Positions 6,166 through 14,866 of a stretch of DNA of 56,911 nt are shown here, piece by piece. Every line of letters starts with the position of its first letter. Position 1 is the first letter of the stretch. The notes under the pieces are model-generated. The model was not told the origin of the DNA, made no database searches, and saw only the letters and a list, made by a program, of their open reading frames with translations. The translations under genes were made by a program, and so were the position numbers. The stretch is from Sediminibacterium sp. (GTDB taxonomy: Bacteria > Bacteroidota > Bacteroidia > Chitinophagales > Chitinophagaceae). The stretch covers positions 1-56,911 of the forward strand of contig JAGOAO010000010.1 of the NCBI GenBank assembly GCA_017983845.1. The letters are read 5' to 3'.

Positions 6166-8928
6166 GTGAAAAGGATACTTCTACTAATTTGTTTTATCAG
6201 TGCGCAGATTGCAATATATGCTCAAAAAGCGACCATTACTGGGAAAGTCACCAATTTTAAAAATGAGACCTTAGTGGGTGTGACTATTCAACTAAAGGGA
6301 GAGGGAGTAAAAACAATTAAATCAGATGTGGAAGGTCGATATACATTTATAATCGAACTCAATAAAATATATACAATTGATTTTTCTTATGTAGGGTATA
6401 AATTAAAAACAATTAATTCTTCAAAAGTAGAAAAAGCAAATGAGGTGCAAGTAATAGATGTATTGCTGGAGGAGACAGGTAAAAAATTAACAGATGTTGT
6501 AGTAAGTGCATCAAGGTCAACAAACAAAGGTGCTACCGACAATGCTTTAATCGCTTTTCAAAAAAATACAAATACGGTTGCGTCTGTAATTTCTGCAGAA
6601 TCAATCAAAAGAAGTCCAGATAGAAACACGGCAGAAATCTTAAAAAGAACGCCAGGTGCATCGATCCAAGAAGGCAAGTTTATCATTGTAAGAGGTTTAG
6701 CGGATCGTTATAATCAAGCTATGCTAAATGGTATTTTGTTAACTAGTACAGAGCCTGATCGTAAAACGTTTTCTTTTGATTTGTTTCCTTCTCAAATCAT
6801 TGACAATATCATTATTAATAAAGCTTTTGTTCCTGAATTGCCAGGCGAGTGGGCTGGTGGATTAATTCAAGTGAACACCAAAGATATCCCGTCTAAAAAT
6901 TTCTTTAATATTCAACTGGCTACTAGTGCTAATACGCTTGTTACGGGTAAGAACTTTTTTAAAGACCAAGGGGGAAAGACCGATTGGTATGGCATAGATG
7001 ATGGAACAAGATCCTTGCCTCTTGGGTATACAACAAAGTCCAATTTTGATACTGCTAATATCGCGTTTAAAACAGCTTTGGGAAAAACAATGCCAAATAA
7101 CTGGACGCCTGTTCAAATGACTGCAAAGCCAAATATAAGTTTACAAATGAATGGTGGATTTTCAGGGACATTATGGGGTAAAAAAATTGGAGGCATTTTA
7201 GGTGTGAACTATGCCAAAACCTATCGTTTACAAGAAAATCTTAACCGCCAGAACACTGCTAATGAAGGAGGGACATTTTCTGTCTTATATGATTATCAAG
7301 ACGACAAGTACATACAAGACATCAACATGGGTGCAATTGCTGGCTTTTCTATCTTCTTAAATCCTCTGAACAAAATTAGCTATAAGGCAATCGTAAATGT
7401 AAAATCTAACAATGCATATACCAATCGTATAGGAGAAGATTTTACAAGAGGCGATTTAGTTAAGAGTAATGAATTTGTATTTGGTCAAAATGTATTTTTT
7501 ACAAATCAATTAAATGGCGAGCATAGTTTAAGTAATAAATTAAAATTCAATTGGTTTGGTGCATTTAATATCTTAGATAGCTACAGTCCAGATCAACGAA
7601 GAATCATGTACACAAAAAGTGTTGGAACATCTGATTCGTATGTTTTGAACATCTCTAATACATTGTCACAGCAGTCAGGAAGTAGAATCTTCCAAGATTT
7701 AAGTGATTATATCTACACTGCTGGCGGGGATTTGACTTACAAAATAAAATCACAAACAATCAAAGCTGGATACTTAATGCAAATTAAAGATCGTTTGTAT
7801 GATGCTAAATTATTTGCAAATTTCTTGCCATCTGAAAACGCAGCCTTAAGAGCGCAGAGTCCGGATATGGTATTTTCGCCCCAAAATTTTGGAAATGGAA
7901 CTGGCAATTTGTTTGGATTTGATGCCATCAAAGGAAGGAATTTCAGATACATTGCGAATACAATTTTAAATGCAGGTTTCTTACAATTTGACAACAAGGT
8001 TGCTGAAGGACTTAGAGTTGTTTGGGGGGTGAGGGTTGAAGATTATGACCAGTTAATTGGCAGTGTTAAAAAATGGGACCCAAGACATACCTATTCAAGG
8101 GTAACTGATTACTTGCCTGGAATCAATACGACCATCAAGATCAACCAAAAGAGCAATTTAAGATTAACTGCATCCCAAACAGTGATTCGTCCAGAATTAA
8201 GAGAATTATCTGCATTGAATATTTATGATTTTGAATTGAACGCTTCTGTACAAGGAAATCCATTGTTAAAAAGAACAAAAATTACCAATACAGACATTCG
8301 TTATGAAATCTATCCTGCTTCTGGTGAATTGTTAACATTGGGGGCGTTCTATAAGAATTTCGCAAATCCAATTGAGCAAATTTATAATGAAGGGGCTGGA
8401 GGTTCAAGTACGTTTACCTACCAAAATGCTAAGAAGGCAACTACTTATGGCATTGAATTAGAAGCAAGAAAAAAATTATCTAAACATTTCACTTTACAAG
8501 CGAATGGATCTTTAATCAAGAGTTCTTTGAAGGATTCAAGTTTAAATTTGGATCGCCCATTACAAGGTCAGTCGCCTTATTTAATTAACATGGGTTTATT
8601 GTACGACATCGCCGAGAAAGGCTTCAACGCAACAATCTTATTTAACCAAGTTGGTGAGCGCATTTACTTAGTAGGTGATGTGCAAGGCGGTGCTTCAACA
8701 CCGAACATCTATGAAGCACCTAGGGCTTTATTTGATTTCCAAATGAGCAAAAAATTTGCAGACAATAAAGCAGAAATCAAATTAACTATTTCTGACATTT
8801 TAAATCAAAAACAAACATTCTACCAAAACAATACATCTGATACTAAGTACAATTCTAGTATTGATGCGGTTAGATTCCAAAGGCGCTTTGGTACCACATT
8901 TGGCTTATCATTAAACTATTCTTTATAA
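6166..8928 (+). CDS. TonB-dependent outer-membrane receptor with carboxypeptidase-like N-terminal domain
   Basis: A 920-residue outer-membrane receptor that starts with GTG at 6166 and a signal peptide ending near AQIAIYAQ. Residues about 20-105 form a carboxypeptidase-regulatory-like beta-sandwich (ITGKVTNFKNETLVGVTIQL), the usual N-terminal extension in Bacteroidetes. The plug follows (about 120-245), with VRGLADRYNQAMLNG and a GGLIQVNTKD end, then a long beta-barrel finishing in aromatic FGLSLNYSL. No SusD homologue follows; instead the partner is a beta-helix-like lipoprotein 39 bases downstream. The ligand is unknown. The 11-bp direct repeats upstream suggest it is induced by a response regulator. 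Confidence 0.9.
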   Translation: MKRILLLICFISAQIAIYAQKATITGKVTNFKNETLVGVTIQLKGEGVKTIKSDVEGRYTFIIELNKIYTIDFSYVGYKLKTINSSKVEKANEVQVIDVLLEETGKKLTDVVVSASRSTNKGATDNALIAFQKNTNTVASVISAESIKRSPDRNTAEILKRTPGASIQEGKFIIVRGLADRYNQAMLNGILLTSTEPDRKTFSFDLFPSQIIDNIIINKAFVPELPGEWAGGLIQVNTKDIPSKNFFNIQLATSANTLVTGKNFFKDQGGKTDWYGIDDGTRSLPLGYTTKSNFDTANIAFKTALGKTMPNNWTPVQMTAKPNISLQMNGGFSGTLWGKKIGGILGVNYAKTYRLQENLNRQNTANEGGTFSVLYDYQDDKYIQDINMGAIAGFSIFLNPLNKISYKAIVNVKSNNAYTNRIGEDFTRGDLVKSNEFVFGQNVFFTNQLNGEHSLSNKLKFNWFGAFNILDSYSPDQRRIMYTKSVGTSDSYVLNISNTLSQQSGSRIFQDLSDYIYTAGGDLTYKIKSQTIKAGYLMQIKDRLYDAKLFANFLPSENAALRAQSPDMVFSPQNFGNGTGNLFGFDAIKGRNFRYIANTILNAGFLQFDNKVAEGLRVVWGVRVEDYDQLIGSVKKWDPRHTYSRVTDYLPGINTTIKINQKSNLRLTASQTVIRPELRELSALNIYDFELNASVQGNPLLKRTKITNTDIRYEIYPASGELLTLGAFYKNFANPIEQIYNEGAGGSSTFTYQNAKKATTYGIELEARKKLSKHFTLQANGSLIKSSLKDSSLNLDRPLQGQSPYLINMGLLYDIAEKGFNATILFNQVGERIYLVGDVQGGASTPNIYEAPRALFDFQMSKKFADNKAEIKLTISDILNQKQTFYQNNTSDTKYNSSIDAVRFQRRFGTTFGLSLNYSL

Positions 8929-8967
8929 AATCAACTCAAAAAAATAACAATTTTTAAATACAAAACA

Positions 8968-10467
8968 ATGAAACAATTATTTTATTTATCTCTAGCTTTT
9001 TTAGCCATTACTGGTTGTAGAAAGATCGAAATGGATGGTGAAAAAGAATTAGTCATCGTGACTAAGGAAGTGGCACCAGCTGGCGTGGTGAGCAACACCA
9101 TTACTTTGTCTGGACGTATTACCAAGGATACGACCTTATTTGCAAAGGATGTGAATTATTTATCTGGTATCGTATATGTAGCAAGTGGTGCAACTTTGAC
9201 AGTTGAAGAAGGTGCAAAAGTACAAGGAAAGTATTCAGGTTCTGATGTATCTGCTTTGGTGATTGCTAGAGGTGCTAAAATTGTTGCAAAGGGTAGTGCA
9301 GATAAGCCTGTAATTTTTACTTCCGCCTCTTCGAATCCTCAATCAGGAGACTGGGGTGGTATCGTAATTTGTGGTAAAGCGCCTGTAAATACAACCTTCA
9401 ATGGTGCGGCTAGTGTGTTACAAGTAGAAGGTGGTATTGACAACGCAAATGGAGATGGATTAGCTGGAGGTACTGACGCTGCAGATAATTCTGGTATCTT
9501 ATCTTATGTGCGTATTGAATATGCAGGTTATGCATTCCAACCTGACAAGGAAATCAATAGTTTAACAATGGCTGCAGTGGGTAATGGCACACAAATAGAC
9601 CATATCCAAGTGGCATTTGCTAAAGATGATGCTTATGAGTGGTTTGGTGGTACAGTGAACTGTAAGTATTTGATTGCCTACAAAACACAAGATGATGATT
9701 TTGATACAGACAACGGCTATAGCGGTTATGTGCAATTTGGTATCTCTTTAAGAGATTCAGCTGTAGCAGATATCTCTAAGTCTGAAGCTTTTGAATCAGA
9801 TAATAACTCATCTGGCTCAACTGCGACTCCTTTCACCTCTGCAGTTTTCTCTAATATGACTGCAATTGGACCACGTGCAAGTTTATATGGTACCGGAAAC
9901 AGTTTGTTTTTGGCAGGTGCGCATATCAGAAGAAATTCAAAGATCTCTATTATGAATTCTGTATTCATGGGATGGCCAAATGCTTTGTTAATTGACGCAA
10001 GTACTGGTACACCAGTGGATAAGAATATTGATGATAGTACTATCCGTTTCAGATACAACACATTAGCTGGTAATGGTGGTTTAGTAAGTGGTGTGCCTAC
10101 GAATGTGAACGCCAAATATACAGCGAGTTCAAGTGCTGCAACTGGTAAAACGACTGCTTCTATTGAAGCATGGATTGCGGACACTTATTATGCAAATACT
10201 GCAACTGTAAATGCGGTGGATGCAAAGTTGATACAGCCATTTAACTATACAGCTTTTGACCCAACGCCTTATGCTGGATCAAATTCGCCAGCTTCTGGTT
10301 TATTAACTTTTGGTATCGCTGGAAATTACAACTACTCAAGCAATGGTAATTTTACTGATCCTAAATTGCAAGATGCTTTCTTAAAGAAAGTAACATTCAG
10401 AGGTGCAATTGGTTTGTCTGGAGAAGATGCTACTTGGTGGAAAGGTTGGACAAAATGGAACTACTAA
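8968..10467 (+). CDS. Outer-surface lipoprotein with beta-helix-like repeats, partner of the TonB receptor
   Basis: A 499-residue lipoprotein: MKQLFYLSLAFLAITGC gives a lipobox with acylated cysteine at position 17. The body is rich in glycine, serine, valine and short hydrophobic turns such as VASGATLTVEEGAKVQG and GDWGGIVICGKAPVN, which resemble a right-handed parallel beta-helix. I recognise the general type as a companion of TonB receptors in Bacteroidetes, but I cannot assign an enzymatic or binding activity. Its place 39 bases after the receptor gene, with no terminator between, implies co-expression and perhaps substrate capture or surface hydrolysis. No type IX secretion C-terminal domain is evident. 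Confidence 0.75.
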   Translation: MKQLFYLSLAFLAITGCRKIEMDGEKELVIVTKEVAPAGVVSNTITLSGRITKDTTLFAKDVNYLSGIVYVASGATLTVEEGAKVQGKYSGSDVSALVIARGAKIVAKGSADKPVIFTSASSNPQSGDWGGIVICGKAPVNTTFNGAASVLQVEGGIDNANGDGLAGGTDAADNSGILSYVRIEYAGYAFQPDKEINSLTMAAVGNGTQIDHIQVAFAKDDAYEWFGGTVNCKYLIAYKTQDDDFDTDNGYSGYVQFGISLRDSAVADISKSEAFESDNNSSGSTATPFTSAVFSNMTAIGPRASLYGTGNSLFLAGAHIRRNSKISIMNSVFMGWPNALLIDASTGTPVDKNIDDSTIRFRYNTLAGNGGLVSGVPTNVNAKYTASSSAATGKTTASIEAWIADTYYANTATVNAVDAKLIQPFNYTAFDPTPYAGSNSPASGLLTFGIAGNYNYSSNGNFTDPKLQDAFLKKVTFRGAIGLSGEDATWWKGWTKWNY

Positions 10468-10484
10468 TTGCCAAATAATCAACA

Positions 10485-10937
10485 ATGACTAAGTTCAATC
10501 CAATTTATACTGTTCGAAAAGCAACACTGAGTGATGTGATGTTTTTCTATGAATCAATCAATACGACAGCAGATTTAACTTTGAACATAAATGATTTTGA
10601 TTCTATTTTCAAATCAAAATTAAAAATCAAATCCAATCAGCTACTTGTATTGATAGACCAACAGGGTAATATTGCAGGTTGTGCGATTGTCGAATTTAGA
10701 ACAGCTATAACCGAGGTTTTTCCATTTTGCGAAATCCAGCTTTTTTATATACATCCAAAATATAGAAAATATTTAGCTGCCGAAGTGTTATATCAAGAAA
10801 TTGAACTTGTAGCTGGCACAAAAAACTGTTTTAAAATTTCTGTCTCCTCTTTACTTAATGCAACAATCAATCAAAGATTTTATACTAAAAGAGGGTTTAA
10901 ATTGGTCAAGAAAACCTATTTAAAAACTGTGCTATAA
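10485..10937 (+). CDS. GNAT-family N-acetyltransferase-like protein
   Basis: A 150-residue cytoplasmic protein with the GNAT outline: a strand pair around VLIDQQGNIAGCAIVEF (residues 55-72), a strand ending in QLFYIHPKYRKYLAAEVLYQEI where the acetyl-CoA binding loop should be, and the C-terminal NQRFYTKRGFKLVKKTYLK typical of the family. The pyrophosphate loop reads HPKYRKYLAA rather than the usual R/QxxGxG/A, so acetyl-CoA binding may be altered. The substrate is unknown. It follows the lipoprotein gene by 17 bases and is closed by the terminator at 10975-11012, so it may be the last gene of that operon. Confidence 0.65.
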   Translation: MTKFNPIYTVRKATLSDVMFFYESINTTADLTLNINDFDSIFKSKLKIKSNQLLVLIDQQGNIAGCAIVEFRTAITEVFPFCEIQLFYIHPKYRKYLAAEVLYQEIELVAGTKNCFKISVSSLLNATINQRFYTKRGFKLVKKTYLKTVL

Positions 10938-10974
10938 ATTAGAGGGATTTAAATATATTTTAAAACAGATCGAC

Positions 10975-11012
10975 AAAAAAAATACCCTCGCATAGCGAGG
11001 GTATTTTTTTGC
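10975..11012. terminator. Bidirectional intrinsic terminator
   Basis: AATACCCTCG (10981-10990) pairs perfectly with CGAGGGTATT (10996-11005), with an extra C-G pair closing a 3-base loop. It is flanked by an A run on the left and a T run on the right, so it can stop transcription from both convergent genes, the acetyltransferase and alanine dehydrogenase. Confidence 0.93.
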
Positions 11013-11044
11013 TTATTTTTTTTCAATCTTCCGTTGAACTTCAA

Positions 11045-12130
11045 TTATCCGTTGAATGCTTCAGATACACCCTTGTGTAATATTTTTCCAGCTCTAATAT
11101 TTAAACCTTTAGCCAACGCTTGGTTCTCTGCACATGCAATTTCCCATCCTTTGTTTGCAATTGCAATGGCATAAGGTAAAGTTGCTTGTGTTAAAGCTCT
11201 AGTACTTGTTTGAGGCACAGCACCTGGCATATTGGCTACGCAATAGTGTGTGATATTGTCAATAGTGAATACTGGATTTTCATGTGTAGTTGGTTTACAT
11301 GTTTCAATACATCCACCTTGATCTACAGCAACGTCCACAATCACAGAACCCGCTTCCATTAATTTTAAATCCGCTTGCTTCACTAAGTGAGGCGCTTTAG
11401 CACCATGCAATAACACGGCACCAATTAATAAATCAACTGTAGGTAATTTTTCTTTGATCGCTAATAAAGTAGAATACTGTGTTACCACATTTGCTGGCAT
11501 CACATCCGACAAGTACCTTAATCTAGCTAAGTTGGTATCCATGATGGTTACATTCGCGCCCAATCCTGCAGCCATCTTAGCAGCCTGTGTTCCCACAATA
11601 CCGCCACCGATCACCAATACTTCTGCTGGCTTCACACCTGGAACACCGCCTAATAATTTTCCTTTGCCACCAAATGGTTTACCTAAATAATAGGCACCCA
11701 CATTCACGGCCATTCTTCCAGCAACTTCAGACATAGGTACCAATAATGGCAATGAGCCATCCGGTAATTCTACTGTTTCGTATGCAATACATACCGCATG
11801 CGTTTTCATCATTGCTTCTGTTAATTCTTTAGAAGCAGCAAAGTGGAAATAAGTAAATAGAATTTGACCAGACTTGATCAATCCATATTCTGCAGCCAAA
11901 GGCTCTTTTACTTTCACAATCATTTCTGCAATCGCATACACTTCGGCAGGGGTATTTAAAATTTGCGCACCAACTGCTTTATATGCTTCGTCAGAAAATC
12001 CTGAACCCGCACCTGCATTGGTTTCAATATATACGGTGTGTCCTTGTCTTGACAAAGCATCCACCCCTTCTGGAGTTAAACCTACACGGTACTCTTGAAT
12101 CTTAATTTCTTTTGGAACGCCAATAATCAT
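11045..12130 (-). CDS. ald: Alanine dehydrogenase
   Basis: A 361-residue cytoplasmic enzyme for reversible NAD-dependent deamination of L-alanine to pyruvate and ammonia. The N-terminus MIIGVPKEIKIQEYRVGLTP is the classic alanine dehydrogenase start with the substrate arginine (R15). A lysine in VKVKEPL (K75) and a histidine in YFHFAAS follow, and the Rossmann nucleotide site appears as GGGIVGTQAA near residue 176. Length is close to the ~370 of the family. It is divergent from an Lrp-type regulator gene that starts 155 bases away, a conserved pairing in which the regulator commonly senses alanine or leucine and controls ald. Confidence 0.95.
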   Translation of the reverse strand: MIIGVPKEIKIQEYRVGLTPEGVDALSRQGHTVYIETNAGAGSGFSDEAYKAVGAQILNTPAEVYAIAEMIVKVKEPLAAEYGLIKSGQILFTYFHFAASKELTEAMMKTHAVCIAYETVELPDGSLPLLVPMSEVAGRMAVNVGAYYLGKPFGGKGKLLGGVPGVKPAEVLVIGGGIVGTQAAKMAAGLGANVTIMDTNLARLRYLSDVMPANVVTQYSTLLAIKEKLPTVDLLIGAVLLHGAKAPHLVKQADLKLMEAGSVIVDVAVDQGGCIETCKPTTHENPVFTIDNITHYCVANMPGAVPQTSTRALTQATLPYAIAIANKGWEIACAENQALAKGLNIRAGKILHKGVSEAFNG

Positions 12131-12197
12131 AGTATTAGTTTTTATTTCTGTACAAATATCATAAATAAGGAAATATTCATAGTAAACTTCATATAAT

Positions 12198-12218
12198 CAG
12201 TAAAAAATATTGTTACAG
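12198..12218. promoter_or_regulatory. Candidate Lrp operator between ald and lrp
   Basis: CAGTAA and TTACAG frame an AT-rich centre (12198-12218), forming an imperfect inverted repeat with one mismatch. Its place between the divergent ald and Lrp genes and its AT-rich palindromic form suit an Lrp/AsnC site. The rest of the 155-base gap is AT-rich with no other clear element; a weak -7 box (GATATTTG on the minus strand) lies nearer ald. Confidence 0.35.
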
Positions 12219-12285
12219 AGCTTTTTTGTAATAAATTAATGTAATTTAGGACCTGAATTATTCTTCAAACAGAAATTATTTCTCT

Positions 12286-12744
12286 ATGGCATTAGACGCA
12301 ATTGACCAATCCATTTTAAGGATCCTGCAAAAAGACGCTTTAGCCAAGCTAAAAGACATTAGCGCAGCGATCAATTTATCCCTAAGCCCAACCCATGATC
12401 GTGTCAAAAGACTGGAACAAGAGGGGTACATTTTACAATATGTTGCCTTGTTAGACAGAAAAAAAATTGACCTAGGATTGGTGGTGCATTGCCAAGTGAC
12501 ATTAGATAAGCAAACCAAGAGCCATTTTTCTGAATTTGAACAAACCATTGCACAATTTCCCGAAGTGATTGCTTGCAGTTTGGTCTCAGGTAGTTTTGAT
12601 TATTATTTAAAACTAGTAACCAAAGATGTAGAGTCTTACAATAAATTTTATCAAGAAAAATTAGCGGTCCTGCCCATGGTGGCGCATATTAGTAGTTTGT
12701 TTGTGATGGATGAAATTAAAACCACCACAGCACTTCCTTTGTAA
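12286..12744 (+). CDS. Lrp/AsnC-family transcriptional regulator
   Basis: A 152-residue regulator. Residues 1-60 form the winged helix-turn-helix, beginning LDAIDQSILRILQKDALAKL, with the recognition helix around LSLSPTHDRVKRLEQEG. The remainder is the RAM/ligand-binding domain typical of the family (VIACSLVSGSFDYYLKLVT). Such proteins assemble as dimers to octamers and respond to amino acids. Because it is divergent from ald, control of alanine dehydrogenase and of itself is the natural inference. No other target is evident in the window. Confidence 0.92.
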   Translation: MALDAIDQSILRILQKDALAKLKDISAAINLSLSPTHDRVKRLEQEGYILQYVALLDRKKIDLGLVVHCQVTLDKQTKSHFSEFEQTIAQFPEVIACSLVSGSFDYYLKLVTKDVESYNKFYQEKLAVLPMVAHISSLFVMDEIKTTTALPL

Positions 12745-12803
12745 GGGGATTGTTATTTCCATTTTTATTTTACAAATTCAATCAGTTTTAAAAACAGTAT
12801 TTC

Positions 12804-13412
12804 ATGTACGATATTTCTTATTTCAAAGCAAAAGACCATCAAGCAATTTTTGATTTTATGCAAGCCAATCCATTCGTTACTATTTGTGGCGTGGATGCGA
12901 ACGGCCTGCCGATTGCTGCACAAATTCCAGTGTTAATCAAACAAGTTGGTGATGAAATGATCATCAGCGGGCACTTGATGCGCAAGCAGGATCACACCAA
13001 TGCTTTTGAAATCAATGCAAACGCGTTGGTGATTTTTTCTGCACCATCCGCATTTGTAAGTGCGAGTTGGTACACCAGTAAGGGACAAGCGAGTACTTGG
13101 AATTACCAAACAGTACATGCCATTGGAAAAATGGAGATGCAGGATGAACAACACTTACATGCATTACTTGTGGAGTTGACAGAAAAATTTGAAACGGATG
13201 CTGATGCACCTTCTCAAGTGAAAAATTTAGATCCCATGTACATGCATCAAAACATGAAAGCCATTGTTTCTTTTGAGATTAAAGTGACTGCATTAAAACA
13301 TGTGTTTAAACTAAGCCAAAATAGAGACGAGGCATCGCATCAAAATATTCAAAACGAATTAAATAAAGGAGACGCAGCTTGTAAGTATATGGCAGCGGCT
13401 ATGAAGCGATAA
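12804..13412 (+). CDS. PaiB-family FMN-binding protein
   Basis: A 202-residue protein of the PaiB family, a flavin-reductase-like split-barrel fold first described as a negative transcriptional regulator in Bacillus. The start MYDISYFKAKDHQAIFDFM and the segments GLPIAAQIPVLI, WYTSKGQASTWNYQTVHAIG and KAIVSFEIKVT follow the family pattern. The real biochemical role is uncertain; FMN binding is expected from the fold. The gene starts 59 bases after lrp and may share its transcript. Its stop codon abuts the stop codon of the convergent VOC gene with no gap. Confidence 0.85.
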   Translation: MYDISYFKAKDHQAIFDFMQANPFVTICGVDANGLPIAAQIPVLIKQVGDEMIISGHLMRKQDHTNAFEINANALVIFSAPSAFVSASWYTSKGQASTWNYQTVHAIGKMEMQDEQHLHALLVELTEKFETDADAPSQVKNLDPMYMHQNMKAIVSFEIKVTALKHVFKLSQNRDEASHQNIQNELNKGDAACKYMAAAMKR

Positions 13413-13811
13413 TTATTCTTTTGTAGGCTCAATTAAATCCCAAAGATTTCCATAGAGGTCTTTAAACACAGCGACTGTGCCATAATCTTCTACATGGGGT
13501 GGAATGGTAAATTCCACACCTTTCGCAGTATAGTTTTCAAAATCACGATTAAAATTATCTGTGTATAAAAATAAAAACACACGCCCCCCTGTTTGGTAGC
13601 CGATACATATTTCTTGCTCAGGTGTTGCTGCTCTTGCAAGCAATAAATTACAACCATTGGTTGCGCCCTTTGGCTGCACCATTACCCATCGCTTGGTTTC
13701 AGAAAGGACGGTATCTTCTATCAATTTAAATCCAAGTATGGTTGTGTAATATTGAATTGCCTCATCGTAATCACGAACAACGACAGCAATATGGGCTAGA
13801 TTTTGTTGCAT
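13413..13811 (-). CDS. VOC-superfamily (glyoxalase-like) protein
   Basis: A 132-residue single-domain vicinal-oxygen-chelate protein with two beta-alpha-beta-beta-beta modules. HIAVVVRDYDEAIQYYTTILGFKLIED at the N-terminus and VAVFKDLYGNLWDLIEP at the C-terminus are characteristic, with a metal-type histidine at position 7 and a terminal glutamate in DLIEP. Substrate is unknown; glyoxalase, dioxygenase and antibiotic-binding relatives share this fold. A perfect -7 box ends 4 bases before its ATG. It is tail to tail with paiB. Confidence 0.87.
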   Translation of the reverse strand: MQQNLAHIAVVVRDYDEAIQYYTTILGFKLIEDTVLSETKRWVMVQPKGATNGCNLLLARAATPEQEICIGYQTGGRVFLFLYTDNFNRDFENYTAKGVEFTIPPHVEDYGTVAVFKDLYGNLWDLIEPTKE

Positions 13812-13815
13812 GATT

Positions 13816-13823
13816 CAAATATA
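13816..13823 (-). promoter_or_regulatory. -7 promoter box of the VOC gene, implying a leaderless mRNA
   Basis: Minus strand TATATTTG is a perfect TAnnTTTG and ends 4 bases (AATC) before the ATG at 13809-13811. Transcription would start at or within a base or two of the start codon. No clear -33 TTTG is seen. Confidence 0.55.
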
Positions 13824-13859
13824 CAATTTGTGGTTTAACTTGCATGTTCAACTTACTTT

Positions 13860-14486
13860 ATGGCGCCAATAAAAAATTTGATTTTTGATTTAGGGAACGT
13901 CTTGTATGATATTGATTTTGATATCATGTACAATCGCTTCGATCAATTAGGCATACCCAATTTTGAAAATCATTTCACGCTCAATAAATCAGACCAGTTA
14001 TTTTTTGATTTGGAGAAAGGCTTGATCAATGAAGCTGAATTTTGTAAAGGCTTTAATCAATTATACCAACTCGAACTCAGTCATCACCAAATCATTGAGG
14101 CATGGAATTCCTTGCTCATTGGTTTTAGAAAAGGCAGTATGGATTGGGTGAAAGCGAATCATCAAGCATTTGCCACTTTTTTATACTCTAACACGAATCA
14201 AATCCACTATGATTATTTTATTCCTCAATATGCTCTGGAAATAGGGGGAGATTTCGATGCGCTCTTTAAAAAGCCGTATTATTCCCATGAAATGGGGATG
14301 CGCAAGCCAGACCCTGCTTCTTTTCAATACATTTTGGATCAAGAAGGACTCAATGCATCTGAAACCTTATTCATTGACGACAATGAGCCCAATGTGATTG
14401 CGGCAGCCTCTGTGGGCTTACAAGTGCTATTTTTACAGTCTGGAATGCGCATTGAAACCGAATTGCCCAGGATTTTAGGCTTGTAA
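13860..14486 (+). CDS. HAD-superfamily phosphatase, subfamily IA
   Basis: A 208-residue cytoplasmic hydrolase. Motif I is FDLGNVLYDID with nucleophile D10, as in the YihX-like phosphatases where the usual second aspartate position is asparagine-like. The lysine of motif III is in GMRKPDPASF, and motif IV is FIDDNEPNV. The alpha-helical cap lies between motifs I and II. The substrate is probably a small sugar phosphate or nucleotide, but that is not readable. The gene is convergent with DUF4834, with only 2 bases between their stop codons. Confidence 0.85.
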   Translation: MAPIKNLIFDLGNVLYDIDFDIMYNRFDQLGIPNFENHFTLNKSDQLFFDLEKGLINEAEFCKGFNQLYQLELSHHQIIEAWNSLLIGFRKGSMDWVKANHQAFATFLYSNTNQIHYDYFIPQYALEIGGDFDALFKKPYYSHEMGMRKPDPASFQYILDQEGLNASETLFIDDNEPNVIAAASVGLQVLFLQSGMRIETELPRILGL

Positions 14487-14488
14487 TT

Positions 14489-14749
14489 TTACTTAAGTTC
14501 CTCAAAATCAATGTAATCAGCGTCTTTTTCGACTGGCTTGGTAGGCACTTTAGGAGCAGATTTCGGGGCATTTTGGCTTGCAAAACCACTGTTTTGACTG
14601 TTTTGTTGCTGCGCTTCGGCCATTTTACGTTGCATTTCTTCCATATTTTGGCGTACGGTCTTTACGCCTTTGCGCACTGGTACCACCACATCAAATATGA
14701 TCTTATAGAGCAAGTAGATCAGGAATCCATAAAATAACAGCTTCATCAT
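14489..14749 (-). CDS. DUF4834 family small membrane protein
   Basis: An 86-residue protein with one N-terminal membrane segment (MMKLLFYGFLIYLLYKIIF), then a charged coiled-coil-like stretch with MEEMQRKMAEAQQQ and a low-complexity proline/lysine tail ending DADYIDFEELK. This layout matches DUF4834, a Bacteroidetes family of unknown function. A perfect -7 promoter box ends 4 bases before the ATG. It is divergent from the rimP operon. Confidence 0.75.
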   Translation of the reverse strand: MMKLLFYGFLIYLLYKIIFDVVVPVRKGVKTVRQNMEEMQRKMAEAQQQNSQNSGFASQNAPKSAPKVPTKPVEKDADYIDFEELK

Positions 14750-14753
14750 ATTG

Positions 14754-14761
14754 CAAAAATA
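14754..14761 (-). promoter_or_regulatory. -7 promoter box of the DUF4834 gene, implying a leaderless mRNA
   Basis: Minus strand TATTTTTG matches TAnnTTTG exactly and ends 4 bases (CAAT) before the double ATGATG at 14744-14749. The same 4-base spacing occurs at the VOC and DUF3089 genes. Confidence 0.55.
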
Positions 14762-14779
14762 CGGTCAGATTGAATAAAA

Positions 14780-14811
14780 TTGGGTGATTTCATCCTCTTT
14801 TATTACCTTTG
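14780..14811 (+). promoter_or_regulatory. Promoter of the rimP-nusA-infB operon
   Basis: TTG at 14780-14782 and TACCTTTG at 14804-14811 are separated by 21 bases, matching the Bacteroidetes consensus TTG/TTTG-N19-21-TAnnTTTG. Transcription should start near 14816-14818, leaving a leader of about 50 bases before rimP. Confidence 0.65.
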
Positions 14812-14830
14812 TTCAAGAATACACAGAGAA

Positions 14831-14866
14831 ATGAAGGGAACGAAATCGTTCCCTTCTTCTTTTTAA
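14831..14866 (+). other. Possible 11-codon leader ORF upstream of rimP
   Basis: ATG at 14831 opens MKGTKSFPSSF and stops with TAA at 14864-14866, 2 bases before the rimP ATG. The whole terminator hairpin at 14833-14856 lies inside it, so a translating ribosome would melt the hairpin. Confidence 0.35.
14833..14864 (+). terminator. Terminator-like hairpin in the rimP leader, candidate attenuator
   Basis: GAAGGGAACGA (14833-14843) pairs perfectly with TCGTTCCCTTC (14846-14856), followed by TTCTTTTT (14857-14864). It lies after the operon promoter and directly before rimP, so it cannot be the end of an upstream rightward gene: the HAD gene stops at 14486 and DUF4834 reads the other way. Confidence 0.7.
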
